From Hyaloperonospora brassicae (lineage: Eukaryota; Oomycota; Peronosporomycetes; Peronosporales; Peronosporaceae): DNA of 34,504 nucleotides. Where the stretch lies: contig CANTFL010000989.1 in NCBI GenBank assembly GCA_947650285.1, positions 1-34,504 of the forward strand, written 5' to 3'. The stretch's first letter is position 1, and the number at the start of each line of letters is the position of its first letter. Below the pieces are notes generated by a model. That model saw only the letters and a list, made by a program, of their open reading frames with translations, had not been told where the DNA came from and did not search any database. The position numbers and the translations under genes were made by a program. This document shows positions 1 through 8,314 of this stretch, one piece after another.

Positions 1-323
1 CAAACGAAGAAGCGTAGATAAGGTAAAAGTAAAACTGTAATATTAATATGTTTAAGTCTTTAACCACTGTCTCTCTGTTTGAATTAACTTAATTATACTA
101 ATCTAACTGAATGTATGACGACGTCTACTCACCACTCATTGCGCGCGTCCTGCGGCGATTGGTGGGTTGATATCATCAAGATACCAACCAGTAAGCAGAC
201 CCTTTGGTCGCTTCACCAATATCACCATTATCGGTGATATTGTTCAAAGAATATTTACTAAACATTCTTTGGTGTCACTTTCTTTTAAAGTCGCACTTCC
301 ATGTAACGGGCTGCCCCGTTACA
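1..323 (-). mobile_element. LTR-C fragment inserted in LINE (left copy)
   Basis: Read on the minus strand it starts at 323 with TGTAACGGGG followed by an inverted CCCGTTACA, so its 5' terminus is a short palindrome. The same terminus begins the complete 324-bp solo LTR at 14808. It interrupts the LINE reverse transcriptase reading frame, which is recognisable up to the base before it. The 3' end is not visible because the window starts here. The element class (copia-like or other) is not established. Confidence 0.7.
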
Positions 324-891
324 CGAAATGCATCCGGGTGACGAGCGTAATAAACACTTCATTAAACTAAAAGCTTCGTAATGCCGCGTATAGAAAATCT
401 CGGCTCACAGTGTCGTAAGACTTGCGAAAGTCTAGTAAGAGAATGGCCCGGCTCAAGACGACTGATATATTTGTCCTCTCCTCCGCTGAAGCAAGTTGGG
501 TAGTAATCATTATGACTAGTTTTTGCATTTGTCCACCTCGGACAAATCCTTGTTGCGATTCCCCGGTGAGTGTAGGTAAGACTTGCTGAAGTCGGGAGAC
601 CAGCACTTTCGCAAAAATTTTGTAACTGGTTTGGAGCAAAGAGATCGGCCGGTAGTCAAGTGCGTCCGGCGAATCACCCAATTTTCGAAGAGGAATAATC
701 ATTGCTTCGAGAAAGGAAGGTGGCATAGGAGAACCGTACATAATTTTATTGCACATGTTCACCCGCGCCGGAGCCAGTAAAGCGAACGTATCTTTGTAGA
801 AGTCGTTGTTAAGACCGTCCGGTCGTGAAGCTTTGTGGCAGCTAAGCTCAGAGATGGCTTGGAAGACTTCAGTCTCAGTGACGTCCAACAT
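324..891 (-). pseudogene. LINE ORF2 reverse transcriptase, N-terminal half (left copy)
   Basis: This is an L1-like non-LTR reverse transcriptase. Visible motifs in order are KASRPDGLNNDFYK, DYRPISLL, QQGFVRGGQ and the motif A block LLDFRKSYDTVSRDF, with a catalytic Asp. The frame is open from 891 to 367. After one in-frame stop the same frame continues as FNEVFITLVTRMHF up to 324, where LTR-C cuts it. Motif B and the catalytic YADD box are missing, so it cannot make an active enzyme. The right copy differs by one residue, Tyr to His in NKIM(Y/H)GS. Confidence 0.9.
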
Positions 892-1105
892 CAGCCCAGT
901 ATTAGAAGCGGTAAAAAATTAAGCGATCGGTAGGCACTGACACAAAGTCCAGCAACGCTCTTGGTTAAGCTGCCAAGGGCTTTACCCGATGCACGGCACT
1001 GAGAACTGGTGACCATTCCGAAGAAAACTTGTAGGCAATGGACATGTTTCGCCTAAATTGCGGACCATGAAAGCGGACGATATTCGTAACTGTTTGGTCG
1101 CGCTC
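892..1105 (-). pseudogene. LINE ORF2, decayed segment before the RT domain (left copy)
   Basis: No long frame survives here, but the segment lies between two recognised parts of the same LINE ORF2 and is present in both arms. I treat it as decayed coding sequence with frameshifts rather than as a separate feature. Confidence 0.5.
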
Positions 1106-1562
1106 TCAATCGGCGACTCGCTTAAACGACCACCGGAGGCGCTCAGTGGTCCGTTCGAGGCTCTGCCCTAATCGAACGTGATGCTCGAGACGGTGATCGT
1201 CCGTATTAGCTCTGATCCACTGAGGACGGGTAAAGAGCTGGCGCCGGTCGCGTCGGCTTACCAGCTGCTTAAAACGTGCGCGTCTTTGACGCTCGCGCTT
1301 GCGGACAGTTGTGACGCAATGTTTGCACGCTTCCACGGTAGAATCCCAGTTCCTGACCGTCATAGTTGGGGATACTGCCCACCCATCCATTTCCGCAATG
1401 AGATCGGAGCGCACGTTGGTGTGTCTGAATGGGATAGGATACCGGAAGCCGGTGGAGGGTGGAGGCAGAAAGCTGCCGCACGCGTAAGTGTAACTCCACT
1501 TCTTGATGGTCCGACTCCTGGGGAGGTGTTCGGACGGCTAACCACAGCACCAAATCAGCCAC
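1106..1562 (-). pseudogene. LINE ORF2 linker between endonuclease and RT (left copy)
   Basis: Two overlapping minus-strand frames (1562-1269 and 1414-1106) lie between the endonuclease and RT segments of the LINE. The first carries PISYPIQTHQ-like text; the second contains WDSTVEACK and an Arg-rich run RKRERQRRARFKQL. Both fit the basic linker of L1-like ORF2 proteins in position and composition, though no domain call is possible. The frame change between them indicates at least one indel. A 169-residue plus-strand frame over the same bases is antisense shadow. Confidence 0.6.
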
Positions 1563-1609
1563 CGCTGAGAAACATAAAAACGATCAATGCGGCTTGCCGA
1601 TACCCCTTC

Positions 1610-2322
1610 TTAATATATATAATGATCCACATAGTCGTCCGCTTCCTCATCGTCGGCGTGGGAGCGAAGGAGCCGAGCGTCCTCTAGTCCGTGAAGATCC
1701 TGAATAGCTTGAAGACTCGGGCTCTCCGGTCGACACGACCGATGATGACCAAGCCGATCAAGGAGAGGGCTTTGGACGCAGTTGAATTCACTTGTAGCGA
1801 TAGAGCTGTCTCGTGGAAATTTCCAACTGGCGAGAGAAATGTAGTACGCTTCACGCTCGGTTCTGAGCGACGGAGCGTACACATTGAAGAGGACCATATC
1901 ATTGAATGAGACAGCGATCGTCCTGGTATTTCACAAATTCGGCCGCCAGGGAGAAGCTTTCACAGATAAAGAGGGTGTAAGCAAAATGGCTACTCCTCCA
2001 ACACGAGACGACCCCACGCTCCAGTACGAAAGCGGCGGGTGACCGTCGTCTCGGTGCTTGCCCCACATACGTGCCCAGGTCGAGCACAACTCTTGAGCTT
2101 CTTCGGATGTTTTAACATGTGTTTCCTGAATGTACCCCGCTTGAGGGCGGTCACAGGCAGGACGGCTTCTCCATGCCGACATCCAGCCGGCCCGTACGCT
2201 TCTTTTAAACCCACGTACGTTCTATGTGATATATGTAGTACGTGGATGCTGGGAGAAGAAATGAGATCGGACAGTATCGCTGCTGGACCACTCAGACAGT
2301 AATGCGTGGCGTCCGAAGGCAT
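1610..2322 (-). pseudogene. LINE ORF2 apurinic-like endonuclease domain (left copy)
   Basis: The endonuclease of L1-like LINEs nicks target DNA to prime reverse transcription. On the minus strand, 2182-1931 shows QETHVKTSEEAQELCSTW and SSRVGGVAILL, the family's QE(T)H and S-x-GGVAIL blocks. 1897-1610 shows LFNVYAPSLRTERE followed by FNCVQSPLLDRLG, the GDFN-type metal and phosphate region. The blocks sit in different frames, so there is at least one frameshift. ORF1 is not recognised upstream; the boundary with Gypsy element 1 falls somewhere between 2330 and 2480. The right copy has one Asp to Asn change (LLDRLG to LLNRLG). Confidence 0.85.
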
Positions 2323-2500
2323 CCGCTTTGTAAAGATTGTGCTGACGCAAATGCTTTGCTAGCGAAACGCGTAAAGTGCCTTTAGTAGCAGACGAGCGCC
2401 GTCGCCGGCGTAGGTGTCAGTGCAGAGTAGAAAAAGCTCTTGACTGCTCTCTAATCTACGTATTGACGGTCAGCTTGGTAGAAAGCAGCCTTGTAGGCGG

Positions 2501-2905
2501 TATTGTGCTGTAGCAGCTGCAGATGCCGGCGAATTAGTAGATCATGTGATGACTCCTCCGCCGGCCCCTCAGTTAGCACCCCTATCTCTTGCTCAAAAAG
2601 AAGAGCGCATGGTCGACGCAAAAGATATCGGGCGAGGTATCAGCGATTTGCTGCAAGGAAAGTACCGCTGTCATACAAACGGGAGTGCGATCAGAGATTG
2701 TGAGTTACAGGAAAAGTCCGATCGACTGGTGAAACGGAATGACGTCGTGGCGATCGGAGAAGAAAAGACGGGGGTGTAACCGCTTACCGAATCGACGTAC
2801 CGTAACGAAAGTGGAGAGTTGTATGCTGAGGATGTCGATCAGCACATGGCGATCCTACCGGAAGTTGTTACATCGACGACTGAGATATCTTTAGAGGACA
2901 TTTAA
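2501..2905 (+). pseudogene. Gypsy element 1 pol segment upstream of RT
   Basis: In-frame text includes ADAGELVDHVMTPPPAPQ, ISDLLQGKYRCHTNGSAIRD, KSDRLVKRNDVVAIGE and, after a stop at 2777, DVDQHMAILPEVVTSTTE. This leads to ISLEDI and a second stop at 2903. It is the region that joins protease to RT in this Gypsy family; no catalytic motif is present. There is no start codon of its own, because it is an internal part of a polyprotein. Confidence 0.75.
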
Positions 2906-3926
2906 GTGGGCGACCCAGGAGAGCCACTGTCAAGTGATCAAGAGAAGTTGCGACAACTAATATGGGTAAATTGCCATATGCTAATCGTTACAAGGTCATG
3001 CCCTACCCCCTGCGGGTCGTGGAGCGGTCTGTAATATCAATATCAAAGATGCTAACCCGATCGCACAAAAGGTGTGGCTGGTCGCTCCCAAATTTCGCGG
3101 GAAGCTAGCTGATCTAATCAAGGGACTATTGACGGCGCAGATAATACGCCCGTCCACTTCTCCGTGGGCATCACCGATCGTGGTGATCATAAAGAGGAAC
3201 GGAGAAGATATTCGATAATGCATCGACTATAGACGAGCGAATCAACTGACGAGATTGATGGTTTACCCCATGCCTTTGATCAGCGACTTGCTGCAGGATA
3301 TGGAGAAAGCCATGCGGTACTGTTCCTTAGACATGGCAAGTGGTTTTTGGGTGGTGGAGATGACGGAGCAAGCCAGAGATATTTCGCCGTTTATTACACC
3401 ATCAGGCCTGTTTGATTGGCTAAGGATGTCGTTTGGATTGAAGAACGCACCGTGGATTTACCAACGACTGATCGGCAATGCGTTACATGGATATTTGAAG
3501 ATTGGTACACGTCCGACTACGATCACTTCGAGACCACCAGATCTTATCGATGTGTTTACCGACGGGGAATCGGATTCTGACATGAAGACGTCGGTACTTG
3601 GTCGAAGGTCATACATCGACGATATACTGATACCGGCCCCGTCGTGGGAATCTCTCTACCGCAAAGTGTAACGATTATTGAACGTGTGCAATCTATGGAA
3701 TTTGTCGATCAGTCTGGCTAAGAGCTTCTGGGGATGACGCAAGATAGACTACCTGGGGTCATTAAGTGTCTTTGGCTGGATTAGAAGCGGACTCAAAGGA
3801 TCCAGGATCATCGGTAAACATACCATTTCCTCGCTCCTCACGGTCAATGCAATAGTTTCTGGGGAGCCTCAACTATTACAGTCGATTCATCGAAGACTTT
3901 TCAGTGTACGCCTTAGTACTGTACGA
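2906..3926 (+). pseudogene. Gypsy element 1 reverse transcriptase
   Basis: The domain starts with GDPGEPLSSDQEKLRQLIW and continues through WASPIVVI, CIDYRRANQ, motif A SLDMASGFWVVEM, motif B FGLKNAPWIYQRLIGNAL and motif C SYIDDILI with the catalytic Asp pair. DYLG and NYYSRFIEDF follow. The open core is 3255-3671. Breaks: a frameshift before 3216, stops at 3216 and 3669, a TGA inside the thumb, and another shift before NYYSRF. A loop of about 40 residues between motifs B and C (GTRPTTITSRP to DMKTSVLGRR) is longer than in typical Ty3 RT. The right copy has Asp to Glu in SGLF(D/E)WLRM. Confidence 0.92.
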
Positions 3927-4026
3927 ATTACGAGAAGCCGATTTCCATGAGATCCGATGAGCGTATGACGACCCAAAGACAGTGGAGGTTGCTAGGCGAA
4001 CTCGGCTGCGTCATACTGCCCCCACA

Positions 4027-4296
4027 AGCGATCAGAAATTGCACCCAATTGCTGAGGCCAATACGGAATCGCACCCAATTGCTTGGGGCGATCAGGAATA
4101 CCACCCGATTGCTAGGGGCGATCAGGAATCCCACCCAATTGCTGGGGGCGATCAGGGGTCACGCCCAATTTTGGAGCTCGATCAGGAATCGCACCCAATT
4201 GCTGGGGGCGATCACGAGTCACGCCAAATTGCTTGGGACGATCAGGAATCACACCCGATCGCTGAGGGCGATAAGGGTCCGGATAGCAGGAGTTAA
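4027..4296 (+). repeat. In-frame 30-bp (decapeptide) tandem array inside pol
   Basis: Eight 30-bp units, 4027-4266, encode a decapeptide of the form GDQESHPIAG (variants SDQKLHPIAE, GDQEYHPIAR, LDQESHPIAG, DDQESHPIAE). The array is in the same frame as the upstream NYYSRFIEDF...ELREADFHEI segment and as the downstream RNase H. Only a TGA upstream and one TAA at its 3' end interrupt this, so it was translated as part of the polyprotein. It lies between RT thumb and RNase H, where Ty3 has a short connection. All units keep the reading frame, although the bases vary. Confidence 0.85.
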
Positions 4297-4690
4297 TGGG
4301 AGAAAGCAACGATCGCGTGTACTTTCTTGAAACAGAAGATAGCGACTACATCCATTTTGAAATACTTTGACCCGGATCGACCGCCAGTGATTGTGGTGTA
4401 CGCGAGCAAGTGGGCTGTGTCGGCTGCATTGCTGCAGAAACATGAGGAGGTGTACTGGCCGGTCACTTTTTCAAGCCGTACACTGAAGCCTAACGAAGTC
4501 AACTATGGCATGGTGGAGGAGGAGGTACATAGCATTGATAAGGATGCTAGATATATGCTATATCATGCTGGTGTCTCGTGAGATCACCGTGCTGACGCGT
4601 TATTCAACCTTAGCCTGGTTACTCCAATCTTCCGGTCTCAATGGGAGATTAGGACGATGGGCTGCATTGTTATCAAACTGGACACTATAG
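4297..4690 (+). pseudogene. Gypsy element 1 RNase H (Ty3-type)
   Basis: The frame 4327-4581 carries FLKQKIATTSILKYFDPDRP, VVYASKWAVSAALLQ and PVTFSSRTLKPNEVNYG, typical of the RNase H that follows Gypsy RT. A frameshift near 4540 moves coding to 4505-4690, with SREITVLTRYSTLAWLLQ and LGRWAALLSNW. In ordinary Gypsy RNase H the first catalytic residue is the Asp of a DAS motif; here the motif reads VYAS, so the domain may be non-catalytic, a state reported for elements that gained a second RNase H. Confidence 0.88.
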
Positions 4691-4739
4691 ATCCGTCGAT
4701 GTGATAATTTGAAGAAGAGATATTTACAACTCTGGCGGC

Positions 4740-5270
4740 GAGTATTACCCTTCGGGAAGAAGTGGATGAGATGTTGATCGCGATAGCGTAAAAGAAATAA
4801 TCACGATCAACGATCAGTATGGCTCCACCTACGTTCGAGGAGGAAGAAATATCTGGGTGGCTAGTTTTGATGGGTCTGCTAGAGTGAAGAGAAAGTGTGG
4901 AGCATGCAGCGCGATCGTATGGAGATTACCAGGTTGGAAGGTTGTGGCTGCCGCGTCTGAGTTCGTCCCTGATCTAACGGTTAACGAAGTAGAGTATAGA
5001 GGACTACTCCTATGTTTTGATTTGTTGACTGGTCAGACAAAGGGACGGGTAATCATATGTGGAGATTCAAATTCAGTGATCAGGCAAATGCGTGGAGAGA
5101 TCGATTGCAAGGCGCCAGGTCTACAACTGCTGAGACACAAAGAGATGTAGAAACTCCGGTCCTGGCCTAAACATGATTTCTTACATGTGAAACGCGATTG
5201 AAACGCAAGCGCAGATGGATTGGCAAGTGAAGCTTTGCGGAAAGAGAAAGGTGGGATAGTGGTGGATGAC
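4740..5270 (+). pseudogene. Gypsy element 1 second RNase H (archaeal/plant-type RNH)
   Basis: The open part, 4857-5150, has SFDGSARV (first Asp), VNEVEYRGLLLCFDLL (Glu) and CGDSNSVIRQMRG (second Asp), the core of type I RNase H of the acquired kind. After a stop at 5148 the frame resumes with a Trp-to-stop change before NASADGLASEAL, which holds the last acidic residue. The catalytic residues are therefore present but the frame is broken. This domain would remove RNA from the RNA-DNA hybrid in place of the degenerate first RNase H. It is followed directly by the linker to integrase. Confidence 0.85.
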
Positions 5271-5816
5271 CAACATCGCCAAGATCTAGGGACTCTGAAT
5301 CGGCTAGATGAGTTACTGTTATTCCGCAAGATGAATCAAAGGGTGCGAGTAGCTGCGATTATCCGTGCTGTCGTACGAAAACGCCATTTGCCACAAATTG
5401 TTCAAGAGGAGATCGTACAAAAGGAACGAATCGAACGGATCAAACAAGCGCAGGATGAAGAGAGTTGGATCTTTAACTTGAAAATCCATTTGACTGGAGA
5501 CGTATATACGATTGCATCAGCGGATGCAAAATCATGTATCTTGATCGCGCCGGAGTATGAGGTCGATCAGGACGAGTTGTTGCTCTTTTGTCCCAGGTCA
5601 GCTACAAAGTAAGGAGATCGCGTACAGATGGGCCGGTTGGTGATCCCGGAGCTAATGCAGCAGGATTTTTTTCTATCATTATCGTACCGCATGGGAGGGC
5701 GGCCATTCGGGTATAGGTCGAACTTACCAGAGGATCAGACCGGAGTTTCACTGGAGAGGTTTGTATCGAAGTGTACAACGGTATGTGGGAGAGCGTGTGG
5801 ATTGCAATACAGGTAA
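5220..5816 (+). pseudogene. Gypsy element 1 linker and H2C2 integrase zinc finger
   Basis: 5220-5612 is a clean 130-residue frame with LGTLNRLDELL, a Glu/Lys/Gln-rich helix EEIVQKERIERIKQAQDEES, and DELLLFCPRS. After a stop, 5628-5816 reads GRLVIPELMQQDFFLS. The HHCC finger expected next is spoiled by frame changes: the His part is out of frame, and the Cys pair appears as VCGRACG. This is the N-terminal part of integrase. Confidence 0.78.
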
Positions 5817-6554
5817 AGGACGCCCCAGCGATCGAAGTGGCTCGCCGAGTAACGTACAAGCGACGTATCCTTTTCAGATTCTAGGTATGGATCATATTCT
5901 TTCTTTGCCGCGATCGTTCAAAGAAACACAGAGTTGTTGATCTAGGCCGAACTCTTCTCTGAATATGTGGTTGTGAAGGCGAGTGCATCTCGGACCGCAC
6001 AAACAATCGCGGAAAATTACGAAGAATTTGTATTCAGAAGGTTTGGCGCAAGTGAAACAATTCGTCACGATCGAGAGCCAGGATTCATGTCTAATTTCTT
6101 TCGTGCGTTTGATCGGATCGTGGGCCAGAAACAACGAGCTACTATGTCTTATAGGCCACAAGCAAACGGCTCAGCAGCGATCATGGTACAGACGTTAACT
6201 TGAGCGATCAATATGCATGTGTCGGACGAGAACCAGAGAGATTGGGATGAAAATGACGAACGATTGGTATACGCGTTCAACACCGCACACGATCAAATTT
6301 GCGGTGACACCCCATTTTATTTGATCCACAGTTGGGACCCCCGATCAACGTTGGAACCCACGTCACCTCTAAGGAGTACCGCATTGCGAGAACAAGATCC
6401 ACGACGATGGCGGTTTGGCATACAACGCCATTATCAACGGGCGAGAGCGACGGTGAACAGCCGACTGAAGGGAGCAATTCAAGAACGCGTTGATCAGCAT
6501 AATCAGGATCGCGATTTGCTGGACATATGCAGCGGATCGCAAGTCTAGATATTT
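5817..6554 (+). pseudogene. Gypsy element 1 integrase catalytic core
   Basis: In order: YPFQILGMDHI with the first catalytic Asp, YVVVKASASRTAQTIAENYE, IRHDREPGFMSNFFRAFDRI with the second Asp, and YRPQANGSA. The catalytic Glu that should follow QANGSA is Ala here (GSAAIMVQ); element 2 keeps GTAERMVQ. After a stop the core continues in 6213-6548 with DENQRDWDENDERLVYAFNTAH, TPFYLIHSWDPRSTLEP and a basic helix. Element 1 integrase is thus dead by both frame breaks and loss of a catalytic residue, and the right arm shares the loss. Confidence 0.9.
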
Positions 6555-6782
6555 ATGGATCGAGTGAAGGAGGGGTACGCTCGGAAACTGACACATGTGT
6601 GGCACGGACCGTTTCGAGTGATCGACAAGTGCGGGGATCGCGCGGTGAGATTGAAAATAACAGGTACGACCTACCAAAGTCTTCTCAGCGGTGCACGTGT
6701 CGAAGCTGAAGCTTGTACGTATATTCCCGGATCGACCGATAGAACCACCGAGAATAAGCGAGGCGGATCCACTGGATTTTGA
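6555..6782 (+). pseudogene. Gypsy element 1 integrase C-terminal GPY/F module
   Basis: DRVKEGYARKLTHVWHGPFRV is the GPY/F-type module that closes Gypsy integrases, followed by AVRLKITGTTYQ. After a frame change the text KLKLVRIFPDRP leads to EADPLDFDEALLLEDS. The inverted-repeat match ends inside this module at 6713. The right arm then has KLKLARLFSNQP with EADP replaced by NKADR, a clearly different subfamily. Confidence 0.85.
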
Positions 6783-6825
6783 CGAAGCTTTATTACTAGA
6801 AGACAGTTGAGTAGGCGATCGGGCA

Positions 6826-7058
6826 GAAGAAGAGTTCGAAGTGGATAGAATAACGGACATGCGATCAGGACGGCGGACACGTAATGGTAGGGTGTACCGA
6901 TGGTTCAAAGTCTATTGGAAACGATATGGTGATCCATCGTAAGTGGACGAAGCTAACTTTAACTGTGGAGCGTTGATACAACGATGGGATCGAGATCGTG
7001 TGCGGAAGAACCGGTCTGAAGTGATGCGGTCCAATGAAGAGGGGAATGCGGGTGAGTG
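6826..7058 (+). pseudogene. Gypsy element 1 chromodomain
   Basis: EEFEVDRITDMRSGRRTRNG, then YRWFKVYWKRYGDPS, a stop at the Trp/Val position, and VDEANFNCGAL. The pattern (F/Y)EV-x-I ... F-V-W-x-Y-x-x-P-S-W-x is that of chromodomains fused to Gypsy integrases, which steer integration toward marked chromatin. Two of the aromatic cage positions (Phe of FEV, Trp of VYW) are kept. The frame ends with GNAGE and TGA at 7057. This lies outside the inverted repeat, so it is seen once for this element. Confidence 0.85.
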
Positions 7059-7213
7059 AGGGTCAGGTCGTTGACGTGAGGTCACATACAGGAAGGTTGT
7101 GTGGGAAGGTGGAAAGGCGGTCGATGTCGTGAGTATAGCGATTGAAGGTTTACCGACTTGATCGCGCAGGTGAAGGTCTAGCAGTATTAACAATCGCTAG
7201 TGATCAGCATCAA

Positions 7214-7456
7214 AGGATCTGATCGCGGTGATCTATCAGTGGATTTTTGATCCCGAGCGGTCTAGATGGTGGTAGATCTGATCGCGGTCATCAAATTACT
7301 GGTCCTTTAATCGCGAGTGGTTTAGATGGTGGTGGATCTGATAGCGGTCATAAGATTACTGGTCCTTTGATCGCGAGTGATGTGGATGGTGGTAGATCTG
7401 AGAGCGGTCATCAGATCACTGGACCTTTGATCGCGAGCGATCTGGACGGACGGTGA
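7214..7456 (+). repeat. 60-bp (20-residue) tandem repeat after the chromodomain
   Basis: About four units of 60 bp. Three and a half units stay open in one frame (7247-7456) and encode repeats built on GLDGGRSDRGHQITGPLIAS. The unit contains two or three GATC sites. The frame after the array ends at 7456. Whether this tail belonged to the polyprotein is not certain, because stops separate it from the chromodomain. Confidence 0.75.
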
Positions 7457-7840
7457 CCTGATCAAGCATGGTTAACGAGAAGAAGAAGCATGGAGACGAT
7501 TTAGACAATGAATTTAGAGAATTTTTTAGAAATGGAAAATTATTATTATACGAGTGACTGACCAAGCGAGAAGATAAGTGCGCAGTCAGATCGCACTGTG
7601 TGGTGACTAACGGCGCAGGGGACGACTGTAGCAAAGCGACTATGATAATTCTCTGTAGAGTAACTGATCGCATTCCCATGAGATCCGAGCCAGTTAACGG
7701 ATAACTGCCCGGTCCTACATCTGGTCAGATCGCGTTCATTGGACAGTCAGACTAAAATGGATATCAGATCAAGCAGGTTCGGACCTGCGATCTTGGGTCA
7801 ATGTATGCGGTAAAAGGTGACGTTGGAGATCAGTCGATCG
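7457..7840 (+). other. Non-coding 3' region of Gypsy element 1
   Basis: No convincing frame. Includes an A/T-rich stretch (7500-7555) and a segment 7570-7640 that is matched, at moderate identity, by 29080-29150 in element 4. That match makes this a useful undisturbed reference for the interrupted copy there. Confidence 0.6.
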
Positions 7841-8214
7841 AGAGCGAACCGCGTTAAGCCAGGCAATCAATCGCGATCATCGGGTCGATCGAGATCGTAA
7901 TTAGTGATCAAGATCATGATCCGTAATCAGGTATGTCATCGAGATCGTGATCATTGATAAGGTAGGTGATTGCCATCAAGTTAGTGTGGACTACACCATG
8001 TGATCCGCGATCAGCTAAGCGATCACAATCAGGAAGTGATCGAGATCGTGATCAGTGATCAGGCATGTGATCGCGATCGTGATCATTAATCAGGTAGGTG
8101 ATCGCGATCAAGTTGGTGTGGAGCACACTATGTGATCCGTGATCAGCAAGGCGATCTCGATCAGGAAGTGATCAAGATCGTGATCAGTGATCAGGTAGGT
8201 GATCGCGATCAGAC
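7841..8214 (+). repeat. GATC-rich 132-bp monomers upstream of LTR (founder type)
   Basis: Between two and three monomers with period 132 bp (compare 7996 with 8128), each packed with GATC, GATCGCGATC and a GATC-poor block GGTGTGGAGCACAC. The 3' edge is TGATCGCGATCAGACAAG, exactly the junction found at the start of the large satellite near 31426 in reverse complement. These monomers lie between pol and the 3' LTR, so they belong to the retrotransposon. Confidence 0.9.
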
Positions 8215-8314
8215 AAGTATATCAGGTGTGGGCCACGCAAGTACAAGATCGCTACGGTCTAGAAAGAGCGACGTATGGCAAACGATGTCGAATATATGGG
8301 GATACGGATAGGGT

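Larger units (their letters stand above)
1..6713. repeat. Left arm of large inverted repeat
   Basis: Every landmark here recurs in reverse complement at 22269 minus its coordinate: LTR-C, LINE frames, RT, decapeptide array, both RNase H domains, integrase. By eye I found only about ten substitutions between roughly 193 and 6660. The first 192 bases differ at about 15 positions. Matching breaks down after 6713, with three mismatches already in the last 45 bases. Because base 1 is still inside the match, the true outer end lies outside the window. The left arm runs without a break into the 3' end of Gypsy element 1. Confidence 0.95.

Noticed and set aside
1178..1687. 169-residue plus-strand ORF (and its mirror at 20582-21091)
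   Set aside because: It lies antisense to the LINE ORF2 linker, whose own frame has recognisable LINE context; composition is Arg/Pro-rich as in shadow frames.
4027..4296. Regular 30-bp repeats that look like a CRISPR array
   Set aside because: Units are directly adjacent with no variable spacers, and they encode an in-frame decapeptide inside a retrotransposon pol.
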